This document shows, piece after piece, positions 56,716 to 64,000 of a stretch of 64,000 nucleotides of DNA. Source of the DNA: an uncultured Pelagibacteraceae bacterium. GTDB lineage: Bacteria > Pseudomonadota > Alphaproteobacteria > Pelagibacterales > Pelagibacteraceae. Within the stretch, counting starts at the first letter, position 1. Every line of letters begins with the position of its first letter. Both the position numbers and the translations under genes were made by a program. The DNA is taken from assembly GCA_902618855.1 (NCBI GenBank), contig CACNCD010000004.1:1-64000 (forward strand), written 5' to 3'. The notes below the pieces were generated by a model. It did no database searches. It was not told the origin of the DNA and saw nothing but the letters and a program-made list of their open reading frames with translations.

Positions 56716-57543
56716 ATGAAAATACTTTATCAAGGTTCGCCGGGAGCTTATTCACATTTAGCAGCAAATGAACTTTACCCAGATGCCGAAATAGTTGCAT
56801 GTAAAACTTTTGATGAGTGTTTTAAAAGGGCCGAGGAGGATAAAAATTTAAAAATTATAATACCTGAGTCAAATAGAATTACAGGTAATATAGGAATTGA
56901 ATATTTAATTTTTAAACATCGATTAAACGTGTATGCAGAACATTTTCACAGAATTGAGCATAATTTATTAGCATTACCTGGATCAAAACTTAAAGATATA
57001 AAAAATGTTTATTCTCACGCTCAGGCACTATCGCAATGTTCAGAATTTATAAAAAAAAACAATATATCTGAAAATGTTAGGGCAGATACAGCTGGATCAG
57101 CAGAGTTAATTTCTAAAAACCGAAATAAAAATGATGCAGCAATTGCTTCAAAACTCAGTGCCCAAATTTATAAATTAGATATTATTGCATCAAATATTGA
57201 AAATGAAAAAGGTAACGTTACTCGTTTCTTAATAATGGGAAAAAATATTTTGCAACCAGAATTTGGAAAAGGGAAGTTCATAACCTCTTTTTTATTTAAG
57301 CTAAAGAGTAAACCCGCTGCCTTATATCAATCATTAGGAGGGTTCGCAATTAATGGAGTAAATCTAACTAAGTTACAAAGCTATCCAGAAAAAAATTCAT
57401 TTTCTTCATATTTTTTCCTTTGTGATTTAGACGGTCATATTGAAGATTCAAAAGTGCAAAAATCTCTAGAGGAACTAGGATTACATTGTGAAGATTTTCA
57501 CGTTCTAGGTGTCTTTCCAGCTGATAAGTTTAGAGATAAGTAA
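56716..57543 (+). CDS. pheA: prephenate dehydratase
   Basis: A 275-residue monofunctional dehydratase with a C-terminal ACT domain. YQGSPGAYSHLAA starts the catalytic part; SHAQALSQC and the catalytic motif GNVTRFLIMG are present; the ACT region begins near FKLKSKPAALYQSL and shows the ESRP-like SYPEK. It makes phenylpyruvate from prephenate and is probably feedback-inhibited by phenylalanine. Confidence 0.94.
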   Translation: MKILYQGSPGAYSHLAANELYPDAEIVACKTFDECFKRAEEDKNLKIIIPESNRITGNIGIEYLIFKHRLNVYAEHFHRIEHNLLALPGSKLKDIKNVYSHAQALSQCSEFIKKNNISENVRADTAGSAELISKNRNKNDAAIASKLSAQIYKLDIIASNIENEKGNVTRFLIMGKNILQPEFGKGKFITSFLFKLKSKPAALYQSLGGFAINGVNLTKLQSYPEKNSFSSYFFLCDLDGHIEDSKVQKSLEELGLHCEDFHVLGVFPADKFRDK

Positions 57544-57597
57544 TTTTTTTTATACTTTATATTGTAGAATAGAAATCATTGCTGTTATAATACTTTC

Positions 57598-57681
57598 GGA
57601 GGCTAGAGGTGAATGCTGCTTGAACCCGACTAGATCTTAACAGAAGCAATCGTAGAGACAGTTATTCAGGTTCTAGTCTCC
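57598..57681 (+). ncRNA. ffs: signal recognition particle RNA (small bacterial type)
   Basis: Ends pair as GGAGGCTAGA with TCTAGTCTCC. The distal hairpin matches SRP domain IV base for base in layout: CGA/TCG stem (57627-57629 with 57650-57652), a symmetric loop CTAGA/AGCAA, then TCT-TAAC-AGA (57635-57644). The conserved AGCA (57645-57648) is intact, but the usual GGAA tetraloop is UAAC, a URRC-type loop. It lies just upstream of dnaX-ybaB-recR, a known location for the SRP RNA gene. Confidence 0.82.
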
Positions 57682-57688
57682 TGATTTT

Positions 57689-59377
57689 ATGAACAAAAAT
57701 TTAAAAGTTTTATCTTTAAAATATAGACCACAAAATTTTGCTGATTTGATTGGTCAAGACATAGTTTCAGAAACAATAATCAATTCTATAAAATATAATA
57801 AAGTTCCTAATGCATATTTGTTTACAGGAATTAGAGGGATTGGGAAAACTACTATTGCAAGAATAGTTGCAAAATCTCTAAATTGTAAAAATGGAATAGA
57901 TAACATTAACAAAAAAGATTCTTGTGAAAATTGTCATTGTGAAGCTATCGCAAATTCAAATCATATTGATGTTTTAGAGATGGATGCCGCAAGCAAAACA
58001 GGCGTAGATGATGTAAGAGATTTAATTGAATTTTCAAGATATGGCCCAACAACAGCAAAGTATAAAATATTTATTATTGATGAAGTTCATATGCTTAGCA
58101 AACAAGCATTTAATGCTCTACTAAAAACTTTAGAGGAACCACCTGAATATCTAAAATTTATCTTTGCAACAACAGAAATAAAAAAGATACCCGTTACTGT
58201 CATATCAAGATGTCAAAGATTTGATTTAACAAGAGTAAAATCTTTAGAATTATTTGAATACGTTAAAAAAATAAAAGATAAAGAAAAAGGAAAACTTACT
58301 GACGAAGCCTTAAAACTTATTGTAAAAATTTCAGAAGGTTCAGTTAGAGATGCACTATCGCTTTTAGATAGAGCTATTTTAAGTTTGGAAGAAGGTGAAG
58401 AATTTGATTTAAATAAAGCTCAAAAAATTTTTGGATATTTCGATAAATCACAATTAATAAATTTATTTCAGCTTATATTTCAAGGAAATGAGAAAGAAGT
58501 TTTAAAAGTTTATAGATCAATTTTTGATCAAGGAGTTGAGCCAAAAATATTTTTAAATGACTTTTTAGAGATACTATATTATTTTAAAAATATAAACTCT
58601 TTAACAATTGACGGAAATAATTTCTCATTAAATGACGAGGAACATAAATTAATAAAAAAATTGTCTAACGAAGTTGAGCAAAGCACTCTTTTATTATTTT
58701 GGCAATTTACTATAAAAACCCTAGGCGAGCTAGATATTGTTAATAATCAAAATTTATCTATTGAAATGTTTCTAATTAGATTAATCCATCTAAAGAAAAT
58801 TAAAAAAGACTCAGAAAATGTTGAAGGTATAAAAAATAAACTTGAAGATAACAATATTGTTTTAGACGACAAAGCAAAAATAGATAGTAATGATTTATTT
58901 AATATAAAAAATAAAACCGTAGGTCAGATAAAAAATATTACCCAAGAAAAAAAATTAGACGATGAAATATCAAAGCAAAAGGATATAGATATAAAAGAAC
59001 TATCGATTAATTCGTTTGATGATCTTTTGCATATTTGTATTTCTAGAAAAGAAGCAAAATTAAGATATGAGCTGGAAAAAAACGTCAATCTCGTAAGCTT
59101 TGATAATCAAAGAATAGAAATTTCTTTCAACGAAAAATTAGATAAAGACTTTATAAAAATATTATCCTCAAAATTATATGATTGGACTAATAAAAGATGG
59201 ATAATTACTCTATCCAAAGAAAAAGGAAGTCCATCAATTAAAGAAAATTTACTTCAGGATAAAAAAAATTTATTTGAAAAAAAAAAAGATGGCTTTATCT
59301 ATAAGAAAATTTTGGAAAATTTTCCAGATGCAGAAATGACTGAGGTCAAAATCTTAAAAGAGGAAAACAATGAATGA
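57689..59377 (+). CDS. dnaX: DNA polymerase III subunits tau/gamma
   Basis: A 562-residue clamp-loader subunit. Walker A GIRGIGKTTIAR, zinc Cys cluster SCENCHC, Walker B IIDEVHML, then SRC and sensor regions. Domain III ends near residue 370, followed by a charged linker and a C-terminal tau domain. An A8 run at codons 420-422 lies in the linker; a shift in either direction meets a stop within four codons and would give a gamma-length product. It overlaps ybaB by 8 bases. Confidence 0.95.
   Translation: MNKNLKVLSLKYRPQNFADLIGQDIVSETIINSIKYNKVPNAYLFTGIRGIGKTTIARIVAKSLNCKNGIDNINKKDSCENCHCEAIANSNHIDVLEMDAASKTGVDDVRDLIEFSRYGPTTAKYKIFIIDEVHMLSKQAFNALLKTLEEPPEYLKFIFATTEIKKIPVTVISRCQRFDLTRVKSLELFEYVKKIKDKEKGKLTDEALKLIVKISEGSVRDALSLLDRAILSLEEGEEFDLNKAQKIFGYFDKSQLINLFQLIFQGNEKEVLKVYRSIFDQGVEPKIFLNDFLEILYYFKNINSLTIDGNNFSLNDEEHKLIKKLSNEVEQSTLLLFWQFTIKTLGELDIVNNQNLSIEMFLIRLIHLKKIKKDSENVEGIKNKLEDNNIVLDDKAKIDSNDLFNIKNKTVGQIKNITQEKKLDDEISKQKDIDIKELSINSFDDLLHICISRKEAKLRYELEKNVNLVSFDNQRIEISFNEKLDKDFIKILSSKLYDWTNKRWIITLSKEKGSPSIKENLLQDKKNLFEKKKDGFIYKKILENFPDAEMTEVKILKEENNE
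58947..58954 (+). other. A8 slippery tract inside dnaX
   Basis: Eight adenines within GAA-AAA-AAA-TTA (codons 420-423). A -1 shift gives ATT AGA CGA TGA and a +1 shift gives an immediate TAG. The predicted truncated protein of about 425 residues is close to E. coli gamma (431). Poly-A runs are common in this genome, so the position is the only support. Confidence 0.35.
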
Positions 59378-59687
59378 TTTATCAAAAATTCTTTCTCAAG
59401 CTAAAGAACTTGAGATGAAAATGAAAGAAAGCCAAGAAAAAATAAAAAATATTACAGCTGAGGGTGTGTCTGGATCAAATTCAGTCAAAGTTATTTTAAA
59501 TGGCGATGGTGAGATAATAAAAATTGATATTTCTCAGGAGACATTAAAAGAGGAAAAAACAATTTTAGAAGATTTAATTATGGCCGCACATAATAATGCA
59601 AAAATAAAATTAAAATCAAAAACTTCTGAAGAAATATCTAAAGCAACAGGAGGCTTGAATATACCAGGTTTTAAATTTCCACTTTAA
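59370..59687 (+). CDS. ybaB: YbaB/EbfC nucleoid-associated protein
   Basis: A 105-residue DNA-binding protein: LSQAKELEMKMKESQEKI (coiled helix), GDGEIIKIDIS, LEDLIMAAHNNA and the C-terminal GGLNIPG. It sits in the conserved dnaX-ybaB-recR order, overlapping dnaX and 4 bases before recR. Confidence 0.94.
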   Translation: MNDLSKILSQAKELEMKMKESQEKIKNITAEGVSGSNSVKVILNGDGEIIKIDISQETLKEEKTILEDLIMAAHNNAKIKLKSKTSEEISKATGGLNIPGFKFPL

Positions 59688-59691
59688 CTAT

Positions 59692-60309
59692 ATGCAAAGC
59701 ATTAACGAAATAGATGAATTGGTAAAACTAATATCTAAGTTGCCTGGATTAGGGCCCAAGTCTGCAAAACGTATTGTTCTTAAATTAATAAATAATAGAA
59801 ATGAACTTATTAAACCAATGGCAAAAACATTAGCGGAGGTTTATAAAAATATTTCAAGATGTAAAATTTGTGGAACATTAAAAAATAACACAATTGAATG
59901 TAGTTATAATAATTGTAAAATTCTTGAAAAAAAATATGATAAAATTTGCGTTGTTGAATCAATAGGAGATCAATGGTCAATTGAAAGCTCAAATATATAC
60001 GAAGGATATTTTCATATATTGGGAGGTACAGTTTCTTCAGTTGGAAAAAGAAAAGAGGATTTATTGATTAATTCATTAATTGAAAGAGTAAAAAAAGGTA
60101 AAATAAATGAAGTAATTATTGCGACTAGTGCAACTGTCGAAGGAATGACAACTGCTTATTATATTAAAGATAGTTTAAAAGGTATAAATGTTAAAGTATC
60201 CAAACTGGCTCAAGGTTTGCCTGTTGGTGGCGAAATTGAGAATTTAGATGATGGCACATTATTTTCAGCTTTTAAAAATAGAAATGGTGTTAGCAACAAA
60301 GCAGATTAG
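59692..60309 (+). CDS. recR: recombination mediator RecR
   Basis: A 205-residue protein of the RecFOR pathway: helix-hairpin-helix [14 protein letters not shown], a zinc cluster CKICG...CSYNNC, and a TOPRIM domain starting [22 protein letters not shown] replaces the common HVLGGxLSP. The 3' end overlaps glcB by 4 bases. Confidence 0.95.
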   Translation: MQSINEIDELVKLISKLPGLGPKSAKRIVLKLINNRNELIKPMAKTLAEVYKNISRCKICGTLKNNTIECSYNNCKILEKKYDKICVVESIGDQWSIESSNIYEGYFHILGGTVSSVGKRKEDLLINSLIERVKKGKINEVIIATSATVEGMTTAYYIKDSLKGINVKVSKLAQGLPVGGEIENLDDGTLFSAFKNRNGVSNKAD

Positions 60310-62480
60310 TTTTTTTTAAGAAGCCTATTAAGATGAAGGATTGGTTCTGTATAACCAGAAGGTTGTAATCTTCCATGAAAAACTAAATCACAAGCTGCTT
60401 TAAAAGCTACTGATCGGTCAAAGTTGCCTGACATTGTCTGATATGGAGCTTGGCCTTTCATGCTCGGATCTTTTAAATTTTGACTATCAACAACCTTAGC
60501 CATTTTTTTCATAATTTCTAAAACTTGTTTTTTACTGCAAACACCATGATACAACCAATTAGCAATATGTTGACTACTTATTCTACAAGTTGCTCTATCT
60601 TCCATAAGACCAATACCATTAATGTCAGGAACTTTTGAACAACCAACTGATTGATCAACCCATCTAACTACATATCCTAAAATTCCTTGAGAATTATTTT
60701 TTAACTCTTTTGTAATATCATCCATTGACCAGTTCGTTCTATTATCAACTGGAATAGTTAAAAGATCTGAGAGTTTTGCAATTTTTCTTTTTGATAATTT
60801 TTTTTGTTTAGCAAAGACATCGATCTCATGATAATGAAGAGCGTGTAATGCTGCAGCTGTCGGTGAGGGCACCCAAGCACAATTAGCTCCTGATTGAGGA
60901 TGTACGATTTTTTGTTTCATCATATCTTTCATTAAGTCTGGCATTGCCCACATTCCTTTACCAATTTGTGCTTTACCTGAAAAACCACATGATAGACCAA
61001 TATCAACGTTTCTATTTTCATAAGCAGATATCCACTTTGAGGATTTCATGTCTCCTTTGAAAACCATAGGACCTGCCTCCATAGAAGTATGAATTTCATC
61101 TCCAGTTCTATCTAAAAAACCTGTATTTATAAAAAAAACTCTATTTTTTAGAGCCCTAATACATTCTTTAAGATTAACAGATGTTCTTCTTTCTTCATCC
61201 ATTATTCCACAAAGTATTTGATTTCTTTTTAAATTTAAAACCTTTTCCACTTTTTCAAAAATTAAGTTTGTAAATGAGCATTCTTCAGGCCCATGCATTT
61301 TTGGTTTAACTATGTAAATAGAATTTTTTCTTGAATTCCCTTTTATTTTAAAATCATGGATACATGCAAGAGATGTTATAAAAGCATCAAGAATACCCTC
61401 TGGACATTCTGAACCGTCTTTCAGGAGAATTGCTGGAGTAGTCATCAAATGACCTACGTTTCTATTTAGTAGCAAAGATCTTCCATGTAATTTAATTTTT
61501 TTACCCTTTGTAGAAATATAATTTCTGTCACTATTTAATTTTCTCAAAACTTTTTTACCATTTTTGGTAAATTCTGAATTTAGGCTTAGCTTCATTAATC
61601 CTAACCAATTTCTATAACCAAGAATTTTATCCTCAGCATCTACAGCAGCTACACTATCCTCGTGATCACATATAGTTGAAATAGCTGATTCCAAGATAAT
61701 GTCATGAATTTTTAAAATATCTTGATTTCCCTCAGGATTATTTATTTCCATATTTCCTGAATGATCAAATAAGATATCAATATGTAGATTATTATTTATG
61801 AACAGAAGTGAAGACAGTTTATTTAATTTTTTATTATAACCAACAAACTGTTTAGGATTTTTTAAATCTAAATTAAGTTTATTATTTTTTACTTCAGGAG
61901 TTTTTGATAAATCCTTCCAGCTTTTATCTTTTAAGGGTATATATTTATCTAACAAATCACGTGCATAACTGATTACCTTTTTTCCTCTTATTGGATTATA
62001 AGTTTTTCCCCTTAGGGCGCCATGAGTCTCAGGAATTATATCTGTCCCGTAAAGACTGTCATATAAACTTACCCATCTAGCATTTGCAGCGTTAAGCAAA
62101 AATCTTGCATTTGAAACAGGACAAACTAATTGTGGTCCACAAATACTTGATATTTCTCTGTCTACGTTTTTTGTTTTAATTTTAAAGTTGCCACCTGGCT
62201 TACTTAAATAACCAATTTTTTTAAGGAATTCTGTATATTTTTTTAAATTTAAATGATCACCTTTTCTATCTTTGTGCCATCTATCAATAATTTTTTGTAA
62301 TCTTTCTCTTTTTTCTAATAACTTTTTGTTTGTAAATGAAAGCTTGTGTACATATTTATTAAAACCACTCCAAAATTTTTCTTTATTGACTTTCGTTCCT
62401 GGCAACAGTTCTTTATTGATAAAGTTAACTAGCTTTTCTGATACCGACAGATCTTTAATTTTTAAATACTTTTCTTTCAT
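60306..62480 (-). CDS. glcB: malate synthase G
   Basis: A 724-residue enzyme that condenses glyoxylate and acetyl-CoA to malate. RGNVGHLM-type [15 protein letters not shown], the active-site [22 protein letters not shown] and [21 protein letters not shown] are all present. In studied SAR11 strains this gene is controlled by a glycine riboswitch, but the 136 bases upstream here show no recognisable glycine aptamer. Confidence 0.96.
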   Translation of the reverse strand: MKEKYLKIKDLSVSEKLVNFINKELLPGTKVNKEKFWSGFNKYVHKLSFTNKKLLEKRERLQKIIDRWHKDRKGDHLNLKKYTEFLKKIGYLSKPGGNFKIKTKNVDREISSICGPQLVCPVSNARFLLNAANARWVSLYDSLYGTDIIPETHGALRGKTYNPIRGKKVISYARDLLDKYIPLKDKSWKDLSKTPEVKNNKLNLDLKNPKQFVGYNKKLNKLSSLLFINNNLHIDILFDHSGNMEINNPEGNQDILKIHDIILESAISTICDHEDSVAAVDAEDKILGYRNWLGLMKLSLNSEFTKNGKKVLRKLNSDRNYISTKGKKIKLHGRSLLLNRNVGHLMTTPAILLKDGSECPEGILDAFITSLACIHDFKIKGNSRKNSIYIVKPKMHGPEECSFTNLIFEKVEKVLNLKRNQILCGIMDEERRTSVNLKECIRALKNRVFFINTGFLDRTGDEIHTSMEAGPMVFKGDMKSSKWISAYENRNVDIGLSCGFSGKAQIGKGMWAMPDLMKDMMKQKIVHPQSGANCAWVPSPTAAALHALHYHEIDVFAKQKKLSKRKIAKLSDLLTIPVDNRTNWSMDDITKELKNNSQGILGYVVRWVDQSVGCSKVPDINGIGLMEDRATCRISSQHIANWLYHGVCSKKQVLEIMKKMAKVVDSQNLKDPSMKGQAPYQTMSGNFDRSVAFKAACDLVFHGRLQPSGYTEPILHLNRLLKKN

Positions 62481-62616
62481 TTATTCACTCTATTATTTTA
62501 TAATTTTATAGGAAATATAACTTTTTGCTCCTAAATCCGTCAATTTATTATTATATTTTTTTAAATTTTATCATTTTATTGCCCTTTTTTAATTTATAAG
62601 CATTATTATTAAAGCA

Positions 62617-63723
62617 ATGAAAAATTATTTAAATTTTGAAGATGAAATAAAAAATTTGGAGAGCGAGATAGATAAATTAAAAGATCCTTACAATAATGAG
62701 GGACTTTCAGAGGTCGATACTGGTAAAATTTCTAAAATTCAGAATGAAATAGATCAAAAATTAAAAGAAGTTTATTCAAATCTTAATCCTTGGCAAATAA
62801 CTTTGGTTGCAAGGCATGAAGATAGACCTAAGTCCAAATTTTTTATAGAAAATTTATTTGAGGAATTTTTACCTTTGTCAGGTGATAGATTTTATGGCGA
62901 GGATAAGTCAGTATTAGCTGGATTTGCAAAGTTTAAAGGCAACTCCGTATTAGTTATTGGTCAAGAGAAAGGTGATGACTTAGATTCTAGAATTAAAAGA
63001 AATTTTGGAATGATGAGGCCTGAAGGTTATAGAAAAACAATAAGATTAATGAAACTAGCTGACAAATTTAAAATACCCATAATTTTTTTTATAGATACAC
63101 CTGGTGCTTACCCAGGAGTTGGGGCAGAGGAGAGAGGTCAAGCTGAAGCAATAGCAAAAACTATAGAATGCAATATGGATTTGGGAATACCAACTATATC
63201 TATAATAATAGGTGAAGGTGGCTCGGGTGGAGCTGTGGCCCTAGCTTCATCAAGCAAAGTTCTTATGTTGTCAAACGCGATATATTCTGTGATTTCTCCA
63301 GAGGGATGCGCTACCATACTTTGGAGAGATGCATCAAAAACTTTAGAGGCAGCAAAAGCAATGAAACTTTCAGCAAAAGATTTATTTAACCTAGGCGTCA
63401 TTGATGAAATTATTGATGAACCCTCAGGAGGCGCACATAGAGACAGAGATCTTACTTTAGAAAATATTAAAAGTGCAATCGAAAAAAATTTAAATTCTCT
63501 TAAAAACTTAAATAAAGATGAAATTATCAATCATAGAAAAAACAAATTTTTATCTATCGGAAGAAGAGATGGATTTTCTAAACATTTAGGTGAAGAAACT
63601 TCTTTAAGTATGAAAATAACCTTTATAGAAAACTTAAAAAATAGAGTTATTTTATATAAAAAAGAGTTATCTGTATTCTTCGCAGCAATTATATTTTTTA
63701 CTTTTCTTTATTTAATATTATAA
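62617..63723 (+). CDS. accA: acetyl-CoA carboxylase carboxyltransferase subunit alpha with C-terminal membrane segment
   Basis: A 368-residue AccA: coiled N-terminus, ARHEDRPKSKFFIENLFEEF, RNFGMMRPEGYRK, FIDTPGAYPGVGAEERGQ and EGGSGGAVALA. The family normally ends near HRKNKFLSIGR. Here about 50 further residues follow, ending in a hydrophobic helix (about residues 351-368) at the very C-terminus. This could anchor the carboxyltransferase to the membrane. It is divergent from glcB; the stop overlaps secA by 6 bases. Confidence 0.92.
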   Translation: MKNYLNFEDEIKNLESEIDKLKDPYNNEGLSEVDTGKISKIQNEIDQKLKEVYSNLNPWQITLVARHEDRPKSKFFIENLFEEFLPLSGDRFYGEDKSVLAGFAKFKGNSVLVIGQEKGDDLDSRIKRNFGMMRPEGYRKTIRLMKLADKFKIPIIFFIDTPGAYPGVGAEERGQAEAIAKTIECNMDLGIPTISIIIGEGGSGGAVALASSSKVLMLSNAIYSVISPEGCATILWRDASKTLEAAKAMKLSAKDLFNLGVIDEIIDEPSGGAHRDRDLTLENIKSAIEKNLNSLKNLNKDEIINHRKNKFLSIGRRDGFSKHLGEETSLSMKITFIENLKNRVILYKKELSVFFAAIIFFTFLYLIL

Positions 63724-64000
63724 AGCACCACAGCAAAACTTATATTTTTTACCAGTTGCTTCACATATATCGTTGCGAGATATTTTTTGACCTTTGTTTA
63801 AAATTAAGAGACATTTTGGGTTATTAACTATACTAGTACTTTTTTTAATATTGTCTTGTTCATTCTTTTTTTCGATAATTGTCAAATTAATTAAAATGGT
63901 AATTAAATCTGTTTTAAGTTTATTTAATAAGTTTTCAAATAGATTAAAAGCTTCTTTTTTGTACTCAATTAATGGATCTCTTTGACCATAGGATCTTAGC
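63718..64000 (-). CDS. secA: preprotein translocase SecA, C-terminal part
   Basis: Only the 3' end (about 94 codons) is in the window. It reads LRSYGQRDPLIEYKKEAF, typical of the SecA helical scaffold end, then a short linker and the tail RNDICEATGKKYKFCCGAL. The SecB/lipid-binding zinc tail normally has CxC before the GKKYK segment; here one of the two cysteines is missing (CEATG). The gene continues beyond position 64000. Confidence 0.9.
   Translation of the reverse strand, partial: LRSYGQRDPLIEYKKEAFNLFENLLNKLKTDLITILINLTIIEKKNEQDNIKKSTSIVNNPKCLLILNKGQKISRNDICEATGKKYKFCCGAL

Noticed and set aside
62481-62616. Glycine riboswitch before malate synthase
   Set aside because: Only a single GGAGCAA is present; the rest of the aptamer core and its pairing are missing.

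Overview
The window is about 30 percent GC, with short intergenic gaps, many overlapping genes and long poly-A/T runs. It carries alphaproteobacterial markers: GcrA, a RegB-type kinase, CobS/CobT with a J-domain protein, a membrane-anchored cytochrome c, the DUF2948 protein between murA and hisD, and the alphaproteobacterial tRNA-His/HisRS pair. Together these point to a streamlined marine SAR11-type genome (Pelagibacterales). That assignment is inferred from gene content and composition, not from a database search.

Layout. 1-5.1 kb: edge of a surface-polysaccharide island (DUF4422 transferase, RmlD-like reductase, tRNA-Ser, then a minus-strand set rmlA, rmlC, reductase, sugar C-methyltransferase). 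5.2-8.5 kb: gyrB and a RegB-like redox kinase. 8.5-11.8 kb: J-domain protein, cobS, cobT. 11.9-13.7 kb: bolA, aroB, aroK. 13.8-17.9 kb: two unrecognised membrane/exported proteins, then def-fmt-truA. 17.9-25.3 kb (minus): rpmH-rnpA-yidD-yidC-argB-nucleotidase-dapD-dapE-deacetylase-SET. 25.4-34.1 kb (plus): VTT membrane protein, small genes, dcd, murA, DUF2948, hisD, infA, cspA, hisS-hisZ-hisG, with tRNA-Thr (minus), tRNA-Phe and tRNA-His. 34.1-38.1 kb: an ATPase fragment, then rmuC, an MGME1-like nuclease, exonuclease I and thioredoxin. 38.1-50.6 kb (minus): one 14-gene run rnd-kdsD-lptC-lptB-aroA-cmk-rpsA-ihfB-pyrF-trpF-trpB-trpA-accD-folC. 50.6-63.7 kb: NDUFA9-like protein, gcrA, ABC-2 permease, argD-argF, cytochrome c, kdsB-pheA, SRP RNA, dnaX-ybaB-recR, malate synthase G, accA and the 3' end of secA.

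The genes serve core processes: shikimate, aromatic, histidine, arginine and lysine/DAP synthesis; LPS core synthesis and transport; translation; and DNA maintenance. No prophage, insertion sequence, CRISPR array or rRNA was seen, and no gene-free stretch reaches 300 bases.

The most unusual signals are: matched active-site and subunit-interface changes in TrpA and TrpB (with an odd TrpF); a cytidylate kinase whose P-loop lysine is alanine; a C-methyltransferase that has lost its zinc site; an AccA with a C-terminal membrane segment; an SRP RNA with a non-GNRA tetraloop; tRNA-His four bases ahead of hisS; a probable RNA structure between cspA and tRNA-His; and 3' ends that overlap in nearly every convergent gene pair.
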